This document shows positions 1-5,222 of a stretch of 5,710 nucleotides of DNA, in pieces (the first letter of the stretch is position 1; every line of letters begins with the position of its first letter). The stretch is from NCBI GenBank assembly GCA_028277025.1, contig JAPYVG010000102.1, positions 1-5,710 on the forward strand, written 5' to 3'. The notes beneath the pieces are model-generated. The model saw only the letters and a program-made list of their open reading frames with translations. It made no database searches and had not been told where the DNA came from. This DNA comes from Sulfolobaceae archaeon. GTDB taxonomy: Archaea > Thermoproteota > Thermoprotei_A > Sulfolobales > Sulfolobaceae. A program made the position numbers and the translations under genes.

Positions 1-38
1 AGCCTCTCCCTAGCCAACTCAACCTTTTCCTTCAACAT
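1..38 (-). CDS. N-terminus of an unidentified protein (partial, runs off the left edge)
   Basis: Reading the minus strand from 38 gives ATG and then 11 further complete codons encoding MLKEKVELARER, a charged, probably helical start, with no stop before the window edge. An in-frame TGA lies two codons upstream of the ATG, so the gene cannot begin much earlier. A T-rich TATA-like box on the same strand (about 62-69) is centred about 27 bases upstream of the ATG, which is the spacing expected for a leaderless Sulfolobales transcript. Codon use (AAG, GAG, AGG) matches the other genes here. Too little protein is visible to assign a family. The reading frame and promoter support a real gene; the function is unknown. 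Confidence 0.5.
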   Translation of the reverse strand, partial: MLKEKVELARER

Positions 39-61
39 CTTTCAGTAGAACAACGTTGAAA

Positions 62-69
62 AATAAAAA
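62..69 (-). promoter_or_regulatory. TATA box for the left-edge minus-strand gene
   Basis: On the minus strand this reads TTTTTATT. Its centre is about 27 bases upstream of the ATG at 38, the canonical archaeal TATA-to-start distance, so the transcript would begin at or next to the start codon. Assigned by sequence and spacing only. Confidence 0.45.
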
Positions 70-170
70 CTTCTCGCTAATACCGAGTCTTTCGTATTAC
101 CTCCCTAAGATTCCCATAACTGCTGTAGAATTTTTTTTGTCCGTTTGTAACAAACTTTCGTTGATAAATG

Positions 171-358
171 ATGATCTCTCACGCCGATGTGGGCAAAAGG
201 GTGGGAGTGATTACGGAGATGTGAGCCCCGTGCCGTTGGGCTCGAAGGAGTCCCATGACCCACCCAAAAGGTGGTTGAGGGCTAAGTCCCTACACTCGAT
301 CATGATTGAAATGAAAGTGTAGGGACAAACGGCATGTAAGCGAAAGGAGAGATATGAG
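171..358 (+). ncRNA. Putative structured RNA, possibly TnpB-associated (omega-RNA-like) or a small non-autonomous element
   Basis: This stretch is richer in G and C than its flanks and packed with complementary segments. ATCTCTC (174-180) pairs with GAGAGAT (347-353) and closes the whole region. GAGCCC (223-228) pairs with GGGCTC (238-243) around a 9-base loop. GGGTGGG (199-205) can pair with CCCACCC (259-265). CCACC (260-264) can instead pair with GGTGG (270-274). An 11-bp perfect stem joins 286-296 to 316-326. The loop segment TGCCGTT (231-237) matches AACGGCA (328-334), a possible pseudoknot. A T-run (361-366) follows directly and could terminate transcription. No clear TATA box lies upstream. 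The overlapping reading frame ends in a TnpB-like tail, so an orphan TnpB guide-RNA scaffold is the leading guess. An independent ncRNA or a MITE are alternatives. Conserved SRP and RNase P RNA motifs are not seen. Confidence 0.5.
185..322 (+). pseudogene. Possible remnant of a TnpB C-terminal tail overlapping the structured RNA
   Basis: The frame ending at the TAG at 320-322 encodes a tail containing GDVSPVPLGSKESHDPPKR and then WLRAKSLHS. From memory this resembles the extreme C-terminus of TnpB proteins from Sulfolobales IS200/IS605 or IS607 elements (established pattern: the 3' end of tnpB overlaps the omega-RNA scaffold). The zinc finger and RuvC motifs that should precede it are absent; the upstream residues are T-rich noise. 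If real, this is the right end of an element that has lost nearly all its protein gene, retained only because the DNA also encodes RNA. The family assignment is recalled, not searched, and is tentative. Confidence 0.3.
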
Positions 359-395
359 TCTTTTTTCTTATAAACGTTCTTTTTCTTTTTATTAC
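359..395 (+). terminator. T-rich transcription terminator region after the structured RNA
   Basis: Six T residues (361-366) come right after the closing stem of the RNA, followed by further pyrimidine-rich T tracts (379-390). Archaeal termination relies on such T-runs. The rest of the gap up to the next gene (to 482) is AT-rich promoter DNA with no coding potential that I can see. Confidence 0.4.
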
Positions 396-416
396 TTTTT
401 TAATCTCTACCTATGT

Positions 417-460
417 ATTTTATAGTGATCTATATATGCTATTGTCTAAATGCTTATTAT
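417..460 (+). promoter_or_regulatory. Promoter region of the polyphosphate operon (several TATA-like boxes)
   Basis: Three AT-rich boxes could serve: ATTTTATA (417-424), TATATATG (431-438) and CTTATTAT (453-460). The last is centred about 26 bases upstream of the ATG at 483 and would give a leaderless sixA transcript, in line with Sulfolobales habit. The first two would give leaders of roughly 20-40 bases. Sequence alone does not decide between them. Confidence 0.4.
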
Positions 461-482
461 CCCCTTAGCTAATATTCTTTCT

Positions 483-968
483 ATGTTAGAACTTATAATC
501 GTAAGACATGGTGATGCAGAACCCAAGATTGAAGGAGTTGAAGATAAGGATAGGAAATTAGTGAAGAAGGGAATAAAACAGATGAGGAGAGTTGCTAAGT
601 TCATTGATTCCATGAATTATAAAATTGATAAAGTCTTCTCGAGCCCATACACTAGGGCTTACCAATCAGCTGAGGTAGTCTTAGAGGAGTTAGATGAGGA
701 TTTAAAAATAGAAACCATAAAGGAATTAGAACCAGACCAAGAACCTTCAGCACTTGTTAACAAGCTTAAGGAGTTAGACTCACAAAACTCTACCCTAACA
801 GTCATGCTTGTAGGGCATGAACCGCATTTATCCTCCTTTATTAAATATGTTACTGGTGGTGAAGTGGAGATGAAAAAAGGTGGCGTTGCTGTTTTAGAAC
901 TTAATACTGCAGAAGGCAAAGGAAAACTTACATTATTGCTAACACAAAAATTGTTGAAGAGGATATGA
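483..968 (+). CDS. sixA: SixA-type phosphohistidine phosphatase (histidine phosphatase superfamily)
   Basis: A 161-residue cytoplasmic protein, the usual length for SixA. The catalytic RHG motif is at residues 8-10, with the phospho-accepting His at 9. SSPYTR (53-58) supplies the second phosphate-binding arginine and VGHEP (110-114) the second catalytic histidine. All core residues of the branch-1 histidine phosphatase fold are present, so it should be active. SixA enzymes remove phosphate from phosphohistidine proteins; small relatives act on other phosphoesters, so the substrate is not fixed. An in-frame ATG at 450 would add 11 hydrophobic residues. I prefer 483 because the family begins a few residues before RHG and a TATA-like box sits about 26 bases upstream of it. 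It overlaps the next gene by 4 bases (ATGA), indicating translational coupling and a shared polyphosphate role. Confidence 0.9.
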   Translation: MLELIIVRHGDAEPKIEGVEDKDRKLVKKGIKQMRRVAKFIDSMNYKIDKVFSSPYTRAYQSAEVVLEELDEDLKIETIKELEPDQEPSALVNKLKELDSQNSTLTVMLVGHEPHLSSFIKYVTGGEVEMKKGGVAVLELNTAEGKGKLTLLLTQKLLKRI

Positions 969-2218
969 ATTATAAGGCAATAATTGATGCGGGCTTTAAC
1001 TCCTTCAGGCTCTCAGTTTACACAATTTTTCCAAATCGTAGTTTTAGGCTTACAGCCTCTTTAAAAGATTACGTAAGGCTCGGGTTAGGAGTATCTGAAG
1101 GCAAGGGAATTCCAGAGGAAAACGTTAAGAGGGCAACTTTAACCCTTTCGAAATTTAAGAAGTTCTTGGACGAAAAGGGGATAAACGACTACCGTGTTTT
1201 TGGGACCAGTGCGTTTAGGTTTTCAAGTAACGGCGGTGAAGTAGCTAAAAAACTTTCAAGTGTTGTAGGTAGGGAAATAGAAGTACTTTCTGGTGAGGAG
1301 GAAGGGAGGATTTCGGCTTTAGCGGTAATAAACTCTTTACCGGTAACTGATGGAATAATGTTTGATTTAGGAGGAGGGTCTTTAGAAGTAGTTTACTTCC
1401 GTGACAGAAGAATTAAGGAAGTTTACCAATTCCCTTTAGGAGGTTTAAGGCTCTATGACAAGCCTCCGGAAGAGATAAGGAAAGAGTCTAGGATTCTTTT
1501 ATCCTCTTTACCCGCTGAGAAAGGAGTTTTAGTTGGTAGTGGGGGGAATTTAAGGGCCATAGCTAAGATGGACTTAAAATTGGAGGGAGCTAGTCTAAAC
1601 CAAATACATGGTTACAAAGTCCCTTTTAGTAGGATAGATAAATACGCGAAACTTTTGCCTTCTATGAGCTACGAGAAGAGGGCTGAATTACCAGGGATAA
1701 GTAAGGATAGGGCTCTGACAATTCATTCTGCCGTGATAGTCATAAGGGAGTTAATGGAGATTTTGGGTAAGGACGAAATTATTGTTTCATCTTTCGGTTT
1801 AAGGGAAGGTGGTGTTATGGATAAGGAAATAGAGGAGCTAGACAAATTGAGGAAGTTCTGGTTGGAGGGGTTTGCTTACTTTTTCAATGTCGATCCACCC
1901 ATAAAAATGTTTGAAGAGGTGCTTTCGGAGACCAAGGACTTTTACGTGAGTGTTTCCTCGTATTTAATTCAAGTAATCAAGGGGGCCGGGTTCTTAGATC
2001 CTTACTCCTCATGTTATAAAATTCTAAGAGGTTTAACGTTACCCGGCTTTACAGCTGATGAGATTAATTTAATTTCAACCTTATGTGCTTCCGCAAAGAA
2101 GTATAAAAAGAAGTATTATAATAAGGTGAAGAAGATGATAGATAAGGATATTTTTATTTCAAAATCTAGAATAATTAAGGATATTTCTGAAAGTTATGAA
2201 TTAGGGGTTAGGAAATGA
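965..2218 (+). CDS. ppx: Exopolyphosphatase, Ppx/GppA family
   Basis: A 417-residue protein of the ASKHA fold that removes terminal phosphate from long-chain polyphosphate; some relatives hydrolyse pppGpp. Visible motifs in order: DAGFNSFRL (8-16, phosphate 1 loop), GTSAFR (80-85), LSGEEEGR (108-115, containing the catalytic glutamate), FDLGGGSLE (133-141, phosphate 2), LGGLRL (158-163), VGSGGN (190-195), HGYKV (215-219) and FGLREG (277-282). The catalytic core is complete. Residues about 290-417 align by eye with the C-terminal HD-like domain of bacterial Ppx (the LPGFTADEI segment, 359-367, is recognisable), but the metal-binding histidines of that domain are absent. A functional exopolyphosphatase has been described in Sulfolobus solfataricus, which fits. 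It has ATGA overlaps with both neighbours. Polyphosphatase is preferred over pppGpp hydrolase because of the CHAD and SixA neighbours. Confidence 0.93.
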   Translation: MNYKAIIDAGFNSFRLSVYTIFPNRSFRLTASLKDYVRLGLGVSEGKGIPEENVKRATLTLSKFKKFLDEKGINDYRVFGTSAFRFSSNGGEVAKKLSSVVGREIEVLSGEEEGRISALAVINSLPVTDGIMFDLGGGSLEVVYFRDRRIKEVYQFPLGGLRLYDKPPEEIRKESRILLSSLPAEKGVLVGSGGNLRAIAKMDLKLEGASLNQIHGYKVPFSRIDKYAKLLPSMSYEKRAELPGISKDRALTIHSAVIVIRELMEILGKDEIIVSSFGLREGGVMDKEIEELDKLRKFWLEGFAYFFNVDPPIKMFEEVLSETKDFYVSVSSYLIQVIKGAGFLDPYSSCYKILRGLTLPGFTADEINLISTLCASAKKYKKKYYNKVKKMIDKDIFISKSRIIKDISESYELGVRK

Positions 2219-2857
2219 AGGGTCATTTGATAGCCTTTGAAGGAATAGACGGTTCTGGTAAGTCAAGTCAAGCGCGTTTGTTAAAGGACTGGTTGGAAGC
2301 TAAAGGAGTTCCAGTTTATCTAACAGAGTGGAATTCCTCTGAATGGCTTCATGAGACTATCAAGGAGGCAAAAAAGAAAAACTTACTAACTCCACTAACT
2401 TATAGCTTGATTCACGCTACCGATTTTGCGGATAGGTACGAGAAGTATATTCTCCCTATGTATAAGGCTGGGTATGCGGTGATATGTGATAGGTATATTT
2501 ATACGGCATATGCTAGGGACACCGTGAGGGGTTTAAGCCTAGAATGGGTTAAAGACTTATACTCATTTGCAATAAAGCCAGATATAACTTTTTACATTAG
2601 GGTTGAAGCTCAAGAGGCTCTGAGGAGGTTAAAGGAAAATAGGCATAAGATAAAGCCCAATGAAGCGGGATCAGACATTTTCCCGGATTTAAAAACCGGA
2701 AGATGGATTTTTGAAGTATCAGAGTATGGTTTTAAGTGTTTATGATAAGATTTCCGATGACGAGAGGTTTGTCGTGATAGATGGTAAGAAGCCTCCTAAG
2801 GAAATCCAGATGACAATTAGAGAGAAGGTTGGGGAAATTCTATGGAAAAAGGGGTGA
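2215..2857 (+). pseudogene. Thymidylate kinase family protein, interrupted by a +1 frameshift (candidate polyphosphate-linked kinase)
   Basis: A P-loop kinase with Walker A GIDGSGKS (10-17), a [10 protein letters not shown] helix (67-76), the DRY motif (92-94) and a basic lid around 138-150. As given, the frame ends at 2745 after 176 residues with an unrelated tail. Removing one A from the A5 run at 2691-2695 changes the reading after residue 160 to PEDGFLKYQ and continues to a TGA at 2855-2857, giving 213 residues, the normal length for archaeal members. So the gene carries one extra base, by sequencing error, recent mutation or slippage recoding. Canonical dTMP kinases have TREPGG near residue 37; here it is TEWNSS, and the usual AYQ after DRY is missing, so the substrate may not be dTMP. 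From memory, a thymidylate-kinase-like protein beside ppx has been proposed as a crenarchaeal polyphosphate kinase; not verified here. ATGA overlap with ppx. Confidence 0.85.
2853..2857 (+). promoter_or_regulatory. Shine-Dalgarno site deciding the GTG start of the second kinase-like gene
   Basis: GGTGA sits 4 bases before GTG 2862 and matches the 3' end of archaeal 16S rRNA. It also contains the stop codon of the frame-restored upstream gene, a typical termination-reinitiation arrangement. It supports the GTG over the ATG at 2829. Confidence 0.5.
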
Positions 2858-2861
2858 GAAG

Positions 2862-3497
2862 GTGGACAAGGGTGTTATAATTTCAATAGAAGGTGTTGAG
2901 GGTTCCGGTAGGAGCACTCACTTACAAGCTTTAAAGAGATACTTAGAAGAGGAAGGTTATGGTGTTACGACTATTGGCTTGCAGTCAAGTGAGCTGTTAG
3001 GAAATGTGATTAGCCAAGTTAAAAGGGATATAGTGTTTCAAAGGATAACGCTTTTCTTAGCTTATGCAACTGATCTGGCAGACCAGATAGAATACAAAGT
3101 GAAGGAAGCTTTGAATTCCGGATTTATAGTCCTAGCTGATGGGTATATTTACACTTTGATGGCGTGGGCCTTATCTAGGGGTTTAGAGGAGGAGTGGGTT
3201 AAGAAGGTCTTGTCTTTTGCTATAAAGCCCGATTTAGCTATTGCTCTAATAGCCCCTACCGGGACTATAGTGAGGAGGGTTATTTCAAAAAATGGTAAAA
3301 TAGACCCATTAGCCTCTTCAGTGGACTTATGTATCAATAGGGACTTGTACACATCTTTCGCTCTTCATGTTAAAAGCTTTCAGAAGCATTTGTTAAGAAT
3401 TGCTGAAGGGTATGGATTAAGGGTGATTAAGACTAATAAAAGCTTTGAAGAAGTTCATAAAGATATAATCAGCTACGTAAACGGTGTTATTAAATGA
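2862..3497 (+). CDS. Thymidylate kinase-like protein with degenerate active site (second paralogue)
   Basis: From a GTG at 2862 this gives 211 residues. GGTGA (2853-2857) lies 4 bases upstream as a Shine-Dalgarno site and overlaps the restored stop of the preceding gene. An upstream in-frame ATG at 2829 adds 11 residues and forces a 29-base overlap, so I favour the GTG, though annotation may show 2829. The fold matches its neighbour throughout: P-loop-like GVEGSGRST (11-19), YATDLADQIE (68-77), DGYIYT (93-98) and SFAIKPDL (118-125). However, the Walker A lysine is arginine (R17), DRY has become DGY (93-95), and the arginine-rich lid is gone. This looks like a catalytically impaired partner. 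Family members are dimers, so an unequal heterodimer with the preceding gene product is a reasonable inference; an altered but active enzyme is the alternative. It is followed by an ATGA overlap with the CHAD gene. Confidence 0.85.
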   Translation: MDKGVIISIEGVEGSGRSTHLQALKRYLEEEGYGVTTIGLQSSELLGNVISQVKRDIVFQRITLFLAYATDLADQIEYKVKEALNSGFIVLADGYIYTLMAWALSRGLEEEWVKKVLSFAIKPDLAIALIAPTGTIVRRVISKNGKIDPLASSVDLCINRDLYTSFALHVKSFQKHLLRIAEGYGLRVIKTNKSFEEVHKDIISYVNGVIK

Positions 3498-4108
3498 GGC
3501 CGGAAGATTACGCTAACAAGAATTTGAAGGAGGCAATAGCGAACGCTGGAAGGTCTGAAGAAGAGATTCACGACATGAGGGTTAACTTAAGGAAATATTA
3601 CGTGGTTTCCTCCTCACTATCTAAGCTTTATTATGATCGTGAATGTCTTTATTTGGCTAAAAGAGTCCTAAAGAAATTAGGAATTATAAGGGATTTCGAC
3701 GTTATAGGTTGTTATCCAATAGACCGTGAAAAAGAGGTCAGATATGTCTTAGACAAAATAAGGCTTTTATCCAACTGTTATTTACCAAAACTTTACGGTA
3801 GTAGATTAGCGGTTTACGAGAGGGTATACTCAATCTATGAAGGGATAAGGAAGGAGGAATTTCATGGGTTTAGGAAGAAGGTAAGGAATTCCTATTATTT
3901 GTTGGAATCGGTAGGGGAGGAGTTGAGTCGGCGTCTTAAAGAGATTAGTAGAGAATTAGGTGAAATGAGGGATAAAGCAATAAAATCTACTTGCAACTTT
4001 TCTGCTAATATCCCTTATGACGAGAATATTGTTCTTGAAGTAAAGGCCATAATAAGGGAGGCGATTATGAAGAGCGAGTTTGAGCACTTAAAGAACAGAT
4101 TTAAGTAA
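3494..4108 (+). CDS. CHAD-domain polyphosphate-binding protein
   Basis: A 204-residue, mostly alpha-helical basic protein. CHAD domains are paired four-helix bundles whose conserved His, Arg and Lys residues line a positive groove that binds polyphosphate and target it to granules. The first half shows HDMRVNLRK (26-34) and LGIIRDFDV (62-70), matching the family's H-x-x-R-V-x-x-R and LG-x-x-RD-x-DV motifs. The second half repeats the pattern with FHGFRKKVR (123-131) and LGEMRD (155-160). The protein is a stand-alone CHAD without a CYTH (triphosphatase) domain. Its start overlaps the previous stop (ATGA), with GGTG (3483-3486) as a Shine-Dalgarno site 7 bases upstream. It is the last gene of the operon, and its presence is the strongest sign that the whole operon handles polyphosphate. 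No catalytic role is expected. Confidence 0.88.
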   Translation: MRPEDYANKNLKEAIANAGRSEEEIHDMRVNLRKYYVVSSSLSKLYYDRECLYLAKRVLKKLGIIRDFDVIGCYPIDREKEVRYVLDKIRLLSNCYLPKLYGSRLAVYERVYSIYEGIRKEEFHGFRKKVRNSYYLLESVGEELSRRLKEISRELGEMRDKAIKSTCNFSANIPYDENIVLEVKAIIREAIMKSEFEHLKNRFK

Positions 4109-4160
4109 TATATGGATAAGCTATCCAAATGCTTAAATATTTGGATAAGTTAACCATATA
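4109..4160 (+). promoter_or_regulatory. Promoter and 52-bp dyad-symmetric operator of the NiCoT gene
   Basis: The TATA box CTTAAATA (4132-4139) is centred about 27 bases before the ATG at 4163, predicting a leaderless transcript. The entire gap is an imperfect inverted repeat centred at 4134.5: 21 of 26 positions in each arm are complementary, including TATATGG (4109-4115) with CCATATA (4154-4160) and ATCCAAAT (4123-4130) with ATTTGGAT (4139-4146). TGGATAAG also occurs twice as a direct repeat (4113-4120 and 4142-4149). Arms flanking the TATA box suggest a dimeric or tetrameric repressor blocking TBP, perhaps metal-responsive given the downstream gene; the regulator is unknown. Confidence 0.65.
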
Positions 4161-4162
4161 TC

Positions 4163-5203
4163 ATGTACTTTCTGAAGATGATAAGAAAGCATTTGGCTTT
4201 TTACGTAGTAGAAATAATCATAACCTCATTGCTTTTTTACTCGCTTGTGACGCTTTCCTTAAACGTTCAAGTTAAAGTAAATGGGTTAAGTTTCTTCACG
4301 TTAGGTGTTTTAGCATACTTTTTTGGACTAAGGCATGCCGTGGATGCCGATCACCTCGCAGCTATCGATAACTCTACAAGAAAACTGATACAAGAAGGGA
4401 AAGATTCGACATTTGCCGGTTTATTTTTCTCTTTAGGTCACTCCACAGTAGTAATTTTATTATCAATAATTCTAATGGTAGCTACTAGATATACTATAAA
4501 GAGCTTGCCGGAACTCGAGAATGTAGGTTCTGTAGCGGGTACTTTAATCAGTGGTGGCTTTCTGTTCCTAATCGGTTCTATGAACTTGCTCGTGTTTATT
4601 GAGCTCTATAACGAAGGGTGGAAGAAAGGTAATAACATAGAACAATTATTGTTAAAAAGAGGTTTTATGGCCAGATATTTTAAAGGGTTATTAAGGATTG
4701 TGAATAGTCAGTACTATTTGTATCCAATAGGTTTTCTTTTCGGCTTAGGTTTTGATACGGCCTCTGAAACAGCGTTACTAGCGATTTCTGCTGCTTCAGC
4801 GGGCGTATTTAGTAATATTCCGATTTATTCCCTTATGATATTTCCATTTTTATTTACAACCGGCATGACGTTAATCGATACAACGGACGGGTTCTTCATG
4901 AATTCAGCTTACAGATGGGCTTTCACATCACCGCTTAAAAAATTGTGGTATAACTTGACTATGACGATAATTTCAGTATTTGTCGCTTATTTAGTTGGTG
5001 GACTAGAACTTTTAGGATTAATACAGTCCGAGTTTGGTTTGACCGGCTATTTATGGGATTTGATAGCGGAAATTAACGGTGATGTGTGGTGGGGGAATAT
5101 TGGAGTTTTAATAATCAGTACTTTCGGAATAACATGGGGTATCTCATACCTAATATACAGGCTTAAAATAGAGAAAAACGGGAAAACAGAATATAGTGGC
5201 TAG
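4163..5203 (+). CDS. NiCoT-family nickel/cobalt permease
   Basis: A 346-residue integral membrane protein with about eight hydrophobic segments that imports Ni2+ and/or Co2+ with high affinity, driven by membrane potential. All four NiCoT signatures are present: RHAVDADH (57-64, the HX4DH metal-selectivity motif in the second membrane segment), LGHSTVV (91-97), LGFDTASE (195-202) and GMTLIDTTD (234-242). The hydrophilic central part, roughly residues 148-182, is the cytoplasmic loop usual between the two halves of these carriers. The gene has its own promoter with an elaborate inverted repeat, so it is probably regulated separately from the upstream operon. Nickel is the likely cargo for hydrogenase or urease-type enzymes and cobalt for B12, but the sequence does not distinguish them. 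ATG 4163 is supported by TATA spacing; Met6 is an alternative start. It ends 19 bases before the convergent gene. Confidence 0.93.
   Translation: MYFLKMIRKHLAFYVVEIIITSLLFYSLVTLSLNVQVKVNGLSFFTLGVLAYFFGLRHAVDADHLAAIDNSTRKLIQEGKDSTFAGLFFSLGHSTVVILLSIILMVATRYTIKSLPELENVGSVAGTLISGGFLFLIGSMNLLVFIELYNEGWKKGNNIEQLLLKRGFMARYFKGLLRIVNSQYYLYPIGFLFGLGFDTASETALLAISAASAGVFSNIPIYSLMIFPFLFTTGMTLIDTTDGFFMNSAYRWAFTSPLKKLWYNLTMTIISVFVAYLVGGLELLGLIQSEFGLTGYLWDLIAEINGDVWWGNIGVLIISTFGITWGISYLIYRLKIEKNGKTEYSG
5163..5187 (-). terminator. T-rich terminator candidate for the minus-strand glycosylase gene
   Basis: On the minus strand, just past the stop at 5223, this reads as T-rich tracts (TGTTTTCCCGTTTTTCTC). It lies inside the 3' end of the convergent transporter gene. 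Convergent archaeal genes often end within each other this way. Assigned from base composition only. Confidence 0.25.
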
Positions 5204-5222
5204 TGAGGTTTATAGTATTAGC

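Noticed and set aside
169..225. C/D box sRNA starting at the ATGATGA at 169-175
   Set aside because: The C box matches, but no CTGA D or D' box follows at the proper spacing.
56..322. 88-residue open frame as a complete protein gene
   Set aside because: Its first half is low-complexity T-rich sequence with no promoter at the ATG, it overlaps the promoter of the left-edge gene, and its second half is explained by the structured RNA and a possible TnpB tail.
171..358. SRP RNA or RNase P RNA
   Set aside because: The conserved SRP domain IV sequence and the RNase P GAGGAAAGTC-type core are absent, and the region is short for either.
367..375. TTATAAA as a minus-strand promoter driving an antisense RNA through 345-170
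   Set aside because: The box is good on either strand, but the T-runs suit plus-strand termination and an A-tract, not a T-tract, would end the minus-strand RNA. It remains possible.
450..482. ATG 450 as the sixA start
   Set aside because: It adds 11 hydrophobic residues before a family-typical N-terminus at 483. A TATA-like box at 417-424 could support it, so it is not excluded.
659..919. Minus-strand open frame inside sixA
   Set aside because: Serine-rich shadow of a well-supported coding sequence, with no family motifs.
2689..2700. Programmed -1 ribosomal frameshifting at TTTAAAAAC
   Set aside because: The string resembles a -1 slippery site, but the shift needed to reach the downstream frame is +1 (or -2), so a classical -1 event would not restore the protein.
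2829..2861. ATG 2829 as the start of the second kinase-like gene
   Set aside because: It would overlap the restored upstream frame by 29 bases and add 11 non-conserved residues; GTG 2862 has a Shine-Dalgarno site and gives the usual family length.
3149..3352. Minus-strand open frame inside the second kinase-like gene
   Set aside because: Shadow of the coding strand, with no promoter or recognisable motif.
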